This document shows positions 24,298 to 32,253 of a stretch of DNA of 64,000 bases, piece by piece; position 1 is the stretch's first letter; every line of letters begins with the position of its first letter. This DNA comes from Eubacterium maltosivorans. Lineage in GTDB: Bacteria; Bacillota; Clostridia; Eubacteriales; Eubacteriaceae. Location: positions 3,646,349-3,710,348 of the forward strand of contig NZ_CP029487.1 in the NCBI RefSeq assembly GCF_002441855.2, read 5' to 3'. Under the pieces are notes generated by a model that saw only the letters and a program-made list of their open reading frames with translations, ran no database searches and was not told the origin of the DNA. Both the position numbers and the translations under genes were made by a program.

Positions 24298-27200
24298 GGA
24301 TCAGCTGAGAGCCATTGAGACCAGAAAGAAAAACCTGCTGGTATCGGCGGCGGCCGGTTCGGGAAAAACCGCGCTGCTCATTGAGCGTATCCGCCGTATT
24401 GTGGTGGAGGAAAAGACCAGCGTGGACGCCCTGCTGGTACTCACCTTTACAAGATCGGCGGCGGCGGAAATGAAGGAGCGGCTGAGCGCCGCCCTCATGG
24501 CAGAGCTTGAGAGGGAGGACGTGGATTCGGATTTTGTCATCGCGCAGATCAGCCGTCTGGGCGCTGCCTCCATCTCCACCCTCCATGCCTTCTGCAGCCG
24601 TCTGGTGAAGGACTACTTTCAGGAGGGCGGCATCGACCCCGAATTTAAGCTGGGCAACGAGACCGAGCTGTCCATCATGGTTCAGGAGGCTCTGGAAACC
24701 CTTTTTGAGGAAAAGTACCAGGAGATACCAGAGGATGGCGAGACGCCTTTCAGCCGTCTGGTGGATATGTTTACCAGCAACCGCGATGACCGGGAGCTCA
24801 AGAGCCTGGTGGAAAATTTCCACTATTTTCTCGTGACACAGCCAGATTCTGAAAAATGGTGTGCCCGCGCCCTGTCCTATTTTGGGATGGACGCCAGGGA
24901 CTTTTGGAAAAGCCCCTGGGGGCGGGAGCTGGACAGCCTGATCCGCACGGATATGGAGGGAGCCTACGAGCTGCTGGAAAGCGCATATGCCCTGTGCAGG
25001 GATTATGAGGGCTTTGAGAAAACCGCCGCCCAGCTTCAGGAGGACTTCTTCGCTGTGGGTCTTGCCATCGACGCGCTGGAGGAGGGCTACGACGATTTCA
25101 GAAAGGCCCTTTCCGGCATCCGCTTTGCCCGCTACAGCGGCAATAAAAAGGCCGACGCCGAGACCAGCGACCACATCAAGGATCTGAGAAACGAGGCCAA
25201 GGGCATTATTCAGGGACTGCAGAAGCGGCTGAATCTCGACCTTTCAGAGGCACTCGCTCAGCTTTCAGAAATGCAGGGACCCATGGAGGATCTGGTGGCG
25301 CTGACCCGGGATTTCCAGAAAAAGTATCAGCTTAAAAAGGCCGAAAAAAACCTGCTGGATTTCAACGACCTTGAGCAGAGCACTCTGCGTATTTTACAGA
25401 ATCCCGCCATCGCAGCCGAGGTGCGCGAGCAGTACGAGTACGTGTTTCTGGATGAGTATCAGGATACTAACGATATGCAGGAGGCCATCATCCGGCGGAT
25501 CGTCCGGGAGGACAACTACTTTATGGTTGGGGACGTCAAACAGAGTATTTACCGTTTCCGTCTGGCCGACCCCACGATTTTCATCGGCAAATATCACCGC
25601 TTTGGCCAGGAGACCGACGCGCTCAACGACCTCATTACCCTGAGCCAGAATTTCAGAAGCTGCCAGGGCGTGGTGGACGGCGTCAACACCGTGTTCGAGG
25701 CCATTATGAGCCCAGAGCTGGGCGAGATCGAGTACGACGAACGGGCACGGCTTTACAAAGGACTGGATAACGATGGGCCCTATGTCAAAACCCAGGTGCA
25801 CGTCATCGAAAATAAAACCGATGAGGATACCGACCCCATGGTGGGCGAGATGCCCGCAGTAGAGCTGGAAGCCAGGTTTATTGCAAGGGAAATACAGAGC
25901 CGGGTAGGCAAGCCCATTTTCGATACCAAAACCGGCCAGGAACGCCTGCTTCAGTACCGCGATATCGGCGTGCTCATGCGCTCAGTGGCCGGACGGGGCG
26001 ACGTCTATGCCAAAATCTTTTCAGAGCTGGGGATTCCCGCCTATTTTGACGGCGGTGAACAGTATTACGAATCCATGGAAATCGGTGTGGTCATGAACCT
26101 TTTAGACCTCATCGACAACCACCATCAGGACCTGCCGCTGCTCAGCGTGATGACCTCACCCATCGGCGGTTTTAACACCGAAGCGTGCACAGAGATCCGC
26201 CTGTTTCAAAAAGAGGGAAGCTACTACGCCGCGGCGGAAAAATACCGGGACGCGCGTGAGGACGCGCTGGCCGCTAAGCTGAAAGCCTTCTATAAAAGGC
26301 TGGATGCCTGGCAGTGGGATTCCCGGGTGATGGACATCGAGGATTTTTTGTGGAAGCTGTACCTGGACACAGGCTACTACCATTTTGTGGGCGCTCTGCC
26401 TGGCGGCGAGCAGCGGCAGAGCAATCTGCGGGTGCTTTTAAAGCGCGCCGGAGACTATAAGCGCTCCACGCTGCGCGGTTTGTTCTATTTTATCCGTTTT
26501 ATCGAGCGTATGAAAAAGCACAAGTACGATATGTCGCCGCCGGGAGTGCTCAGTGAGAGTGAGAACGTGGTGCGCATCATGACCATCCACAAAAGCAAGG
26601 GGCTGGAGTTTCCGGTGGTTTTCCTGTCCGGTACCGGCAAGCTGTTCAACAAGCGCACCCGGAACCGGGATATCCTGTTTCACAAGGATCTGGGGATCTG
26701 CCCGGATTATGTTAATCTGGCGCTGCGTGCAAAAATGCCCACTCTGGCCAAGAACATCTGTCTTGAGAAAAACGAGCTGGAAACCCTGTCCGAGGAAATG
26801 CGCCTGCTCTATGTGGCCATGACCCGCGCCCGTGAAAGCCTGGTGGTGGTGGGCATGGTCAAAAATCTGGAATCTAAGCTGGCCGCCTGGTCAGGCCCCG
26901 GTGATCTGTACCATCTCAAGAAAGCAGGCGGGCTTTTGGACTGGATCATGCAGGCGCTTTTAAGAAACAGCGCGCCGGAAATCCTAGAGGAGGAAAAACG
27001 GCGGCGCCTGAGTCTGCCAAGCTACGATGTCTATTTTTATACGGCTGAGCAGAGTCTGAAGCACCATGTCTCGGAGGATACGGTCGGGGAGCTGATCGAG
27101 GAGGCGCAGGCACCCCCGGAGGCCATGTGGCAGGAGGTCTGCCGCCGTCTGAGCTACCGTTATCCCTTTGAAAAGCAGCAGGAGCTGCCGGGTAAGATGA

Positions 27201-27856
27201 CCGTCACCGAGGTTAAACGGCTGAGAACACAGGCCGAGGCTCTGGGCGTGCCGGAAATCCCCGAACGTGTGGCGCTGCCGTCCTTTATGATGGCAGACGC
27301 CCGGGAAATTACCGGAGCAGAAAAGGGGACAGCGCTGCATTTTATGATGCAGAACCTGCCGCTTCATAAACTCCGCGCTGTGGCGATGGATACCGAGGCT
27401 TTTGAAAGACTGCTTGAGGAGGAGCGGCAGCGGCTCATCGATGAAGAACTGCTGTTGCCTGAGCTGGCTGAGACCATTGATCTTGAGATCATCCGCGGGT
27501 TTTTCCAATCTGAGCTTGGAAGGCGTATGCTGGCTGCTGACCGCGTGCGGCGGGAGGTGCCCTTCAACTATCAGTACGACCCCAGGAAGGTTCTGCCAGA
27601 CTGGCAGAACGCCGAAGCGCCGCTGGTGGTGCAGGGGATGATCGACTGCTGCTTTGAGGAAAACGGAAAATGGATTCTGTTAGATTACAAGACCGACCGC
27701 TATTTTGGTGAAGCCGGCCGGCAGCGGCTCATCGACCAGTACCGTCTCCAGATCAATTTCTACGCCGAAGCCCTGGCAAACCTGACGGGTATGCCCGTTG
27801 CCGAGCGTATCCTCTGCCTGGTGGCCATAGGAGAGCAGATAAAGGTAGACCGGTAA
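24284..27856 (+). CDS. addA: AddAB helicase-nuclease, subunit A
   Basis: 1190 residues, ATG 24284 after AAGGAGG. UvrD/Rep-type helicase and nuclease subunit of AddAB. Walker A is VSAAAGSGKTALL near residue 20; motif Ia-like TFTRSAAAEMKERL; Walker B region FLDEYQDTND near residue 390; VRIMTIHKSKGLEFPVVF near 765; LLYVAMTRARE near 845. The C-terminal RecB nuclease motif LLDYKTDR is near 1135. All helicase motifs are intact, so ATP hydrolysis by the complex probably rests on this subunit. Cotranscribed with addB. Confidence 0.95.
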   Translation: MKWTEDQLRAIETRKKNLLVSAAAGSGKTALLIERIRRIVVEEKTSVDALLVLTFTRSAAAEMKERLSAALMAELEREDVDSDFVIAQISRLGAASISTLHAFCSRLVKDYFQEGGIDPEFKLGNETELSIMVQEALETLFEEKYQEIPEDGETPFSRLVDMFTSNRDDRELKSLVENFHYFLVTQPDSEKWCARALSYFGMDARDFWKSPWGRELDSLIRTDMEGAYELLESAYALCRDYEGFEKTAAQLQEDFFAVGLAIDALEEGYDDFRKALSGIRFARYSGNKKADAETSDHIKDLRNEAKGIIQGLQKRLNLDLSEALAQLSEMQGPMEDLVALTRDFQKKYQLKKAEKNLLDFNDLEQSTLRILQNPAIAAEVREQYEYVFLDEYQDTNDMQEAIIRRIVREDNYFMVGDVKQSIYRFRLADPTIFIGKYHRFGQETDALNDLITLSQNFRSCQGVVDGVNTVFEAIMSPELGEIEYDERARLYKGLDNDGPYVKTQVHVIENKTDEDTDPMVGEMPAVELEARFIAREIQSRVGKPIFDTKTGQERLLQYRDIGVLMRSVAGRGDVYAKIFSELGIPAYFDGGEQYYESMEIGVVMNLLDLIDNHHQDLPLLSVMTSPIGGFNTEACTEIRLFQKEGSYYAAAEKYRDAREDALAAKLKAFYKRLDAWQWDSRVMDIEDFLWKLYLDTGYYHFVGALPGGEQRQSNLRVLLKRAGDYKRSTLRGLFYFIRFIERMKKHKYDMSPPGVLSESENVVRIMTIHKSKGLEFPVVFLSGTGKLFNKRTRNRDILFHKDLGICPDYVNLALRAKMPTLAKNICLEKNELETLSEEMRLLYVAMTRARESLVVVGMVKNLESKLAAWSGPGDLYHLKKAGGLLDWIMQALLRNSAPEILEEEKRRRLSLPSYDVYFYTAEQSLKHHVSEDTVGELIEEAQAPPEAMWQEVCRRLSYRYPFEKQQELPGKMTVTEVKRLRTQAEALGVPEIPERVALPSFMMADAREITGAEKGTALHFMMQNLPLHKLRAVAMDTEAFERLLEEERQRLIDEELLLPELAETIDLEIIRGFFQSELGRRMLAADRVRREVPFNYQYDPRKVLPDWQNAEAPLVVQGMIDCCFEENGKWILLDYKTDRYFGEAGRQRLIDQYRLQINFYAEALANLTGMPVAERILCLVAIGEQIKVDR

Positions 27857-27869
27857 AGGACAGGGCGTC

Positions 27870-28049
27870 ATGAAACGTTACGTCCTCAAAATGTTAAAGA
27901 AGCGGCGCAGTCCGAGACTGGCCTTTTATCCAGATAAAAAAAAGTCCCAGGCGCTGCGGCAAACGGCCAGGAATCGTGCCACTTTTAAGGGAAACGCCGG
28001 CCACTGGAGAGATCAGACGCCTGCTTTATTGAAGAAGATACAGGTGTAA
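27870..28049 (+). CDS. Possible small basic protein
   Basis: A 59-codon frame begins at ATG 27870 (MKRYVLKMLKKRRSPRLAFY) and ends at TAA 28047-28049. A weak AAAGGA lies 9-10 bases before the start, 13 bases after the addA stop. The product is very basic (about a quarter Lys/Arg). No homologue was recognised, and the start overlaps an ACGTTACGTCC copy of the recurrent hairpin motif, so it could be chance. Confidence 0.3.
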   Translation: MKRYVLKMLKKRRSPRLAFYPDKKKSQALRQTARNRATFKGNAGHWRDQTPALLKKIQV

Positions 28050-28127
28050 AGGCAGTGCCCGCTGTCGCTTTTTTTCTTCCTTAGGTAAAAGGCTTCGTCT
28101 CTTGAATTTTCTGACCTGTTAAAGGGA

Positions 28128-28190
28128 GTAACGAAAGGTTACGTCCTCAAAAAACTCAACCCGTATCGCTGCGATACGGGTTGAGTTTTT
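28128..28190. terminator. Double hairpin: TAACGAAA motif and bidirectional terminator
   Basis: GTAACGAAAGGTTAC (28128-28142) forms a small hairpin. It is followed by a perfect 19-bp stem, AAAAACTCAACCCGTATCG (28150-28168) and its complement (28172-28190), with loop CTG. The A and T runs make it a terminator in both directions, between addA and the convergent methyltransferase gene. Confidence 0.85.
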
Positions 28191-28205
28191 ATTGGTCCTC
28201 AGAAC

Positions 28206-28724
28206 TTAAAGATAACGCCGGACTTTTTTCATATACTGGCGGTACGTGTCTCCAAACTGCGTGAGGCACCAGCGCTCCTCTGAACGGATGATTGAATGGG
28301 CAGAACCCTGGAAAACAATGACAAAGCCAAGCAGCAGCCAGGACTGGGTGAGCAGCGCGCAGCCCAGAAAAAAGATGAAATACGCCACATACATGGGATT
28401 GCGCGACAGCCGGTAAAGTCCGTTCTGATTAACGCCGCTTTCCGACGGGGACGCAAAATTGACCATTGACACAGCCAGCAGGAGGGTCCCGGCAGAGTAG
28501 ACCGCCGCGCCGGCATAAAACAATGCTGCCGGCGTGAACTTAATTTTCAAAAAGAACAGGTAAAGAAAAATGGCCGCGTTAGTGATCTGGTAAATCCAAT
28601 AGGCTGGTTTTTCCTTCTTTAAAAGCGGCGCAAAATGGGCGGCGCGGGCTACTGCCCCTTTATCCAGCAGGGCCAAAAGCCCGAATCGGATGAGGAAAAA
28701 GGGCATCAACAATAAAAATCCCAT
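28206..28724 (-). CDS. Membrane methyltransferase of the isoprenylcysteine carboxylmethyltransferase family
   Basis: 172 residues with four to five hydrophobic segments. The C-terminal signature GLYRLSRNPMYVAYFIFF, then SEERWCLTQFGDTYRQY, is that of ICMT/PEMT-type integral membrane methyltransferases, which use S-adenosylmethionine. The substrate cannot be told from sequence; bacterial members methylate lipids or small molecules. The start lies 8 bases after the aldo/keto reductase stop, so the two are probably cotranscribed. Confidence 0.7.
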   Translation of the reverse strand: MGFLLLMPFFLIRFGLLALLDKGAVARAAHFAPLLKKEKPAYWIYQITNAAIFLYLFFLKIKFTPAALFYAGAAVYSAGTLLLAVSMVNFASPSESGVNQNGLYRLSRNPMYVAYFIFFLGCALLTQSWLLLGFVIVFQGSAHSIIRSEERWCLTQFGDTYRQYMKKVRRYL

Positions 28725-28732
28725 ATTATCTG

Positions 28733-29872
28733 CTAATCCTCATCCATCAGAAAAGCATGGGCTTCCCTCAAAAGCGCCCGGATCTCAAGGCTCTGAGGGC
28801 AGTGCTCCTCACACTGGCCGCAGTCTGTGCAGTGGTCGGCCTTGAGTTTGTTCTTGACATTGGTTCGGTATTTCTTCCGGGAGGCTGCCACATCGCCGTA
28901 CATAAAGGCTTCATTATAATATTTGAAAATCGACGGGATCGGGATGATCTGGGGGCAGCCGTTACAGTAGCGGCATCCTGTGCAGTCTGCCTTCATACGG
29001 CCTCTGTAAAAGCTTCGGAGCCTTTCAATCATCTCCTTTTCGTCCTCTGTCAGGCAGCCAGGGGTGTATTTTTCGGCGGCGGCGATGTTTTCCCGCACCT
29101 GGCTGAGGTTTGACATTCCGCTGAGCACACAGGTGATCTCGGGCATATTGTACAAATATTTAAACCCGAGCTCCGGCGGGGTAAGGGCAGTGTCAAAGCC
29201 CTGCCAGAGGTCTGCCAGATCGCCTTCTGGCTTTGCCGCCAGCTGGCCGCCACGCAGGGGCTCCATGATCATGACCCCCATGCCGCGTTCGTGGGCGGCT
29301 TTCAGGCCGGCAAGCCCCGCCTGAAAGCTTTCGTCCATGTAATTGAGCTGGATCTGGACAAAATCAAAGGGATAAGCGTCCAAAATCGGTTCGAATTCAG
29401 CGCTGAGATCGTGGAAGGAGAAGCCGAGATAGCGCACCTTTCCAGAGGCCTTTGCCCGATCCATAAAGTCGATGATCCCCAGCTCCAGAAGCTTTTTGAA
29501 CCGGTAACCATCCAGAGCGTGGAGCAGGTAGAAATCAATATGGTCGGTTTGAAGCCGTCTGAGCTGCTCCTCCAGATAGTTGTCGGCGTCGGCCGGGTCA
29601 TGGCACTGCCAGCATGGGAGCTTAGTGGCAAGCTGCACCTTGTCCCGCTGCTTTGTCTCAGCCAGAAATTTTCCTAAAAAAGGCTCGCTGGCCTGTTTGT
29701 GGTAGGGCCAGGCTGTGTCAAAATAATTGACGCCCGCGTCGATGGCGGCCTGAAGGCATTGGCCCGCTTCCTTTTCGTCGATCAGCTTTTCGTTGTCGTA
29801 TTGAATGGGAAAACGCATGGCGCCAAAGCCCAGCTGAGAGAGTTCGAGGTCTTTAAATGGACGGTATTGCAT
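28733..29872 (-). CDS. Aldo/keto reductase with C-terminal ferredoxin domain
   Basis: 379 residues. Residues 1-270 form an aldo/keto reductase barrel: LSQLGFGAMRFP, then NYFDTAWPYHKQASE with the catalytic Asp and Tyr, KVQLATKLP with Lys, and FYLLHALDG with His. Residues 290-370 carry cysteine groups (CTGCRYCNGCP and CTDCGQCEEHCPQ) for [4Fe-4S] clusters. This YghZ-like clostridial type probably passes electrons between ferredoxin and a carbonyl or alcohol substrate rather than only NADPH. The natural substrate is unknown. It is divergent from ptb, with a 138-base shared upstream region. Confidence 0.8.
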   Translation of the reverse strand: MQYRPFKDLELSQLGFGAMRFPIQYDNEKLIDEKEAGQCLQAAIDAGVNYFDTAWPYHKQASEPFLGKFLAETKQRDKVQLATKLPCWQCHDPADADNYLEEQLRRLQTDHIDFYLLHALDGYRFKKLLELGIIDFMDRAKASGKVRYLGFSFHDLSAEFEPILDAYPFDFVQIQLNYMDESFQAGLAGLKAAHERGMGVMIMEPLRGGQLAAKPEGDLADLWQGFDTALTPPELGFKYLYNMPEITCVLSGMSNLSQVRENIAAAEKYTPGCLTEDEKEMIERLRSFYRGRMKADCTGCRYCNGCPQIIPIPSIFKYYNEAFMYGDVAASRKKYRTNVKNKLKADHCTDCGQCEEHCPQSLEIRALLREAHAFLMDED

Positions 29873-30010
29873 ATTTCGCTCCTTTTTTTTATTCTTTTTG
29901 AATCTTTTTTTACTTTTTTGCTTAAAAATGGGTATAGATTACATTATAACATGACTCTTCAATTTTTACATCGAAAGACATTACAGATAGAATGAAAGCG
30001 AGGTTTTACA

Positions 30011-30925
30011 ATGTACCGTTTTGATGAAATAAAGGATCGGCTGACCGAAATGGCCAGAGTACGTAAAAAGGTGGTTGCGGTTGCGGCCGCAGGTGATAAA
30101 GTGGTTCTGGAGACCATAAAGATCATGAACGAGCACGGCTTTGGTCGGGCGATTTTGGTGGGGGACGCTGATAAGATCAAGCAATATGCCAAGGAGGTTG
30201 GCTGTGATCTCAGCGAAAACACCATTGTGGACGAAAAGGATGAGAAGCGCGCCGCGGCGCTGGCAGTGGCCAGGGTAAGAGACGGCGAGGCCGATATCCT
30301 GATGAAGGGGCTCCTTCAGACCAAAACCTATTTGCAGGCGATTCTGAACCGTGATCATGGGCTGCGGACCGGCAAGCTTTTAAACGCGGTAACTGCCTTT
30401 GAAGCGCCGCACCTGGACCGGATGATTCTGGCAACAGACTGTGGCATGATCGTTGCGCCGAGCCTGAAGGATAAAATCGAGATGATCGGCAATGCCACAA
30501 GACTGGCAAACGCGCTGGGCTGCCGCCATCCGAAGGTATCCTGTGTGAGCGCGGTGGAAACCGTTAACGACAATATGCCTGACGGCATCGACGCGGCTAT
30601 TCTGTCAAAAATGAATGAGCGCGGCCAGATCAAGGGCTGTGTGATTGACGGCCCCCTGTCCATGGACCTTTCGATTTCCGAGCATTCAGTCAGGCATAAG
30701 GGCGTTATCAGCCCGGTGGCAGGACAGGCGGATATCCTGCTCATGCCCAATTTGCAGGCAGGTAATATTTTCTGGAAAACCATGACCTACATGGCCGGCG
30801 CCCAGAGCGGCGCGGTGATCATGGGAACCGCCAAACCGGCGGTGCTCACCTCCAGAGCTGACTCCGCCGACGCGAAAGTCAACTCCATGGCCCTGGCAAT
30901 GATGCTGGGAACGCTGTACGACTAA
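30011..30925 (+). CDS. ptb: Phosphate butyryltransferase
   Basis: 304 residues of the phosphate acetyl/butyryltransferase family, a Rossmann-like enzyme that converts butyryl-CoA and phosphate to butyryl phosphate and CoA. Landmarks: KKVVAVAAAGDKVVLETI, ADILMKGLLQTKTYLQAIL, HLDRMILATDCGMIVAPSL, ISPVAGQADILLMPNLQAGN. The length and the KGLLQT motif favour Ptb over the 330-residue Pta. There is no butyrate kinase gene next to it; the gene stands alone with its own terminator. Butyrate formation in the host is inferred from this. Acetyl-CoA could be used as well. Confidence 0.85.
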   Translation: MYRFDEIKDRLTEMARVRKKVVAVAAAGDKVVLETIKIMNEHGFGRAILVGDADKIKQYAKEVGCDLSENTIVDEKDEKRAAALAVARVRDGEADILMKGLLQTKTYLQAILNRDHGLRTGKLLNAVTAFEAPHLDRMILATDCGMIVAPSLKDKIEMIGNATRLANALGCRHPKVSCVSAVETVNDNMPDGIDAAILSKMNERGQIKGCVIDGPLSMDLSISEHSVRHKGVISPVAGQADILLMPNLQAGNIFWKTMTYMAGAQSGAVIMGTAKPAVLTSRADSADAKVNSMALAMMLGTLYD

Positions 30926-30938
30926 GTAGCCCTTTCTG

Positions 30939-30966
30939 AGTCTCCCTGACCGGGAGACTTTTTTAA
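30939..30966 (+). terminator. Terminator of ptb
   Basis: AGTCTCCC (30939-30946) and GGGAGACT (30952-30959) flank a five-base loop, followed by TTTTTT. Confidence 0.85.
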
Positions 30967-31098
30967 ATTTAAAATAAAGCGCTGGCGGCGCCAGCGGCCA
31001 ATCTAAGGAAAAGGCGCAGAAATTTGCCTTTAAAGCCGCTTTATTTTATAATAGTACAAGAATAACATCGGAAACCTGGGCGATTTTGAACTTTTTCG

Positions 31099-31127
31099 TT
31101 TTCAATTGCCTTGTATCATGGTATAAT
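31099..31127 (+). promoter_or_regulatory. Promoter of the SbcD/YhaN-like genes
   Basis: TTTTCA (31099-31104), 17 bp, TATAAT (31122-31127), 35 bases before the ATG at 31162. A second TATAAT-like box lies near 31046. Confidence 0.5.
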
Positions 31128-31161
31128 TTAAGAACAAATATTCGCATTGGAGGCAACTTAG

Positions 31162-32253
31162 ATGAAGGTATCTTTCATACATACAGGTGATTTGCACATG
31201 GGCCGCCAGTTCCATTTTAACCGGCGTGGAGACATATACGGGAAAAATAAACGGCTGGACCTCTGGGAGACCTTTGAAAAAATACTCAATACCGCAGAAA
31301 AGAACCAGATCGACCTGCTGCTGATCGCCGGGGATCTTTTCGACTCCGATGAAGTGGACATGATGGAAATTGAGCGGGTGGCGGAAAAGTTCTCACGCCT
31401 CACCACCACCCGGGTGGTTATCTGCGCGGGCAATCATGACTGTTACAGCAGTCTGTCCCTTTTCGGCCTGGTGGACTGGCCAGACAACGTGACCCTGTTT
31501 AAAACCGGCAAACTGGAATCCGTCTATTTTCCAGACCTTAAAACCGAGGTCTATGGCATGTCCTGGGTCAAAAAAGCCTATACCGACCTGCCCTTTCCGC
31601 GGGGGATCGCCGTTAATCCGGAGTGCAATAATATTCTGATGCTTCACGGCGACGCCTACAGCAGGCAGACCGATTACCTGCCCATCGACGTATCGGATTT
31701 TTCCAATTTTGATTATGTGGCCCTGGGCCATATCCACAAGCCAGAGTATCTGACTGAGACCGCCGCCTACTGCGGCAGCCCGGAAGGACTGAGTTTTGGC
31801 GAGAGCGGTGATCACGGCGTCATCGTCGGCAAGATCGACACGCACAAATGTGTCAGTGAGTTTGTACCCATCCAGAAGCGCCGCTACGTGGATCTGGAAG
31901 TTGAGGTAACACCCGAGATGAGCTTTGATACGATCAAGGACCGGATTCTCGCCTGTGATACAGAGGAAAACCGGATGAAGAACTACTACCGGGTTACCCT
32001 GAAAGGCTATGTGGACCCGGAGGTTTCTGTGGACTGGCTTAAGGATGAATTACAGCCGTCCTTTTACTATTTTGAACTGAACGACAAGGAGCTCGAAATC
32101 GATCTGGATATTGACCTGCTGCTCAAGGAAAACAGGGACAATATGATCGGTAAATTCATACAGGAGATGCTTCTTGAGGAAGCGTCTCCCATCACTAAAA
32201 AAGCCCTGTACTACGGTTTGGAAGGGATATTAAAGGAAAAGGTAATTCTATGA
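31162..32253 (+). CDS. DNA repair exonuclease, SbcD/YhaO-type
   Basis: 363 residues, RBS GGAGG. Calcineurin-like metallophosphoesterase: FIHTGDLHMG gives the first Asp-x-His, LIAGDLFDSDE the second Asp, CAGNHDCY the Asn-His, then MLHGD and ALGHIHKPE give the remaining His ligands. Family members (YhaO, SbcD, Mre11) cut DNA ends and work with a coiled-coil ATPase encoded next door. The stop overlaps the start of the YhaN-like gene by 4 bases, so the pair is translated together. Confidence 0.85.
   Translation: MKVSFIHTGDLHMGRQFHFNRRGDIYGKNKRLDLWETFEKILNTAEKNQIDLLLIAGDLFDSDEVDMMEIERVAEKFSRLTTTRVVICAGNHDCYSSLSLFGLVDWPDNVTLFKTGKLESVYFPDLKTEVYGMSWVKKAYTDLPFPRGIAVNPECNNILMLHGDAYSRQTDYLPIDVSDFSNFDYVALGHIHKPEYLTETAAYCGSPEGLSFGESGDHGVIVGKIDTHKCVSEFVPIQKRRYVDLEVEVTPEMSFDTIKDRILACDTEENRMKNYYRVTLKGYVDPEVSVDWLKDELQPSFYYFELNDKELEIDLDIDLLLKENRDNMIGKFIQEMLLEEASPITKKALYYGLEGILKEKVIL

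Noticed and set aside
24251-25174. Minus-strand frame of 307 codons opposite addA
   Set aside because: Shadow of addA; no RBS and no recognised domain, while addA motifs are intact.
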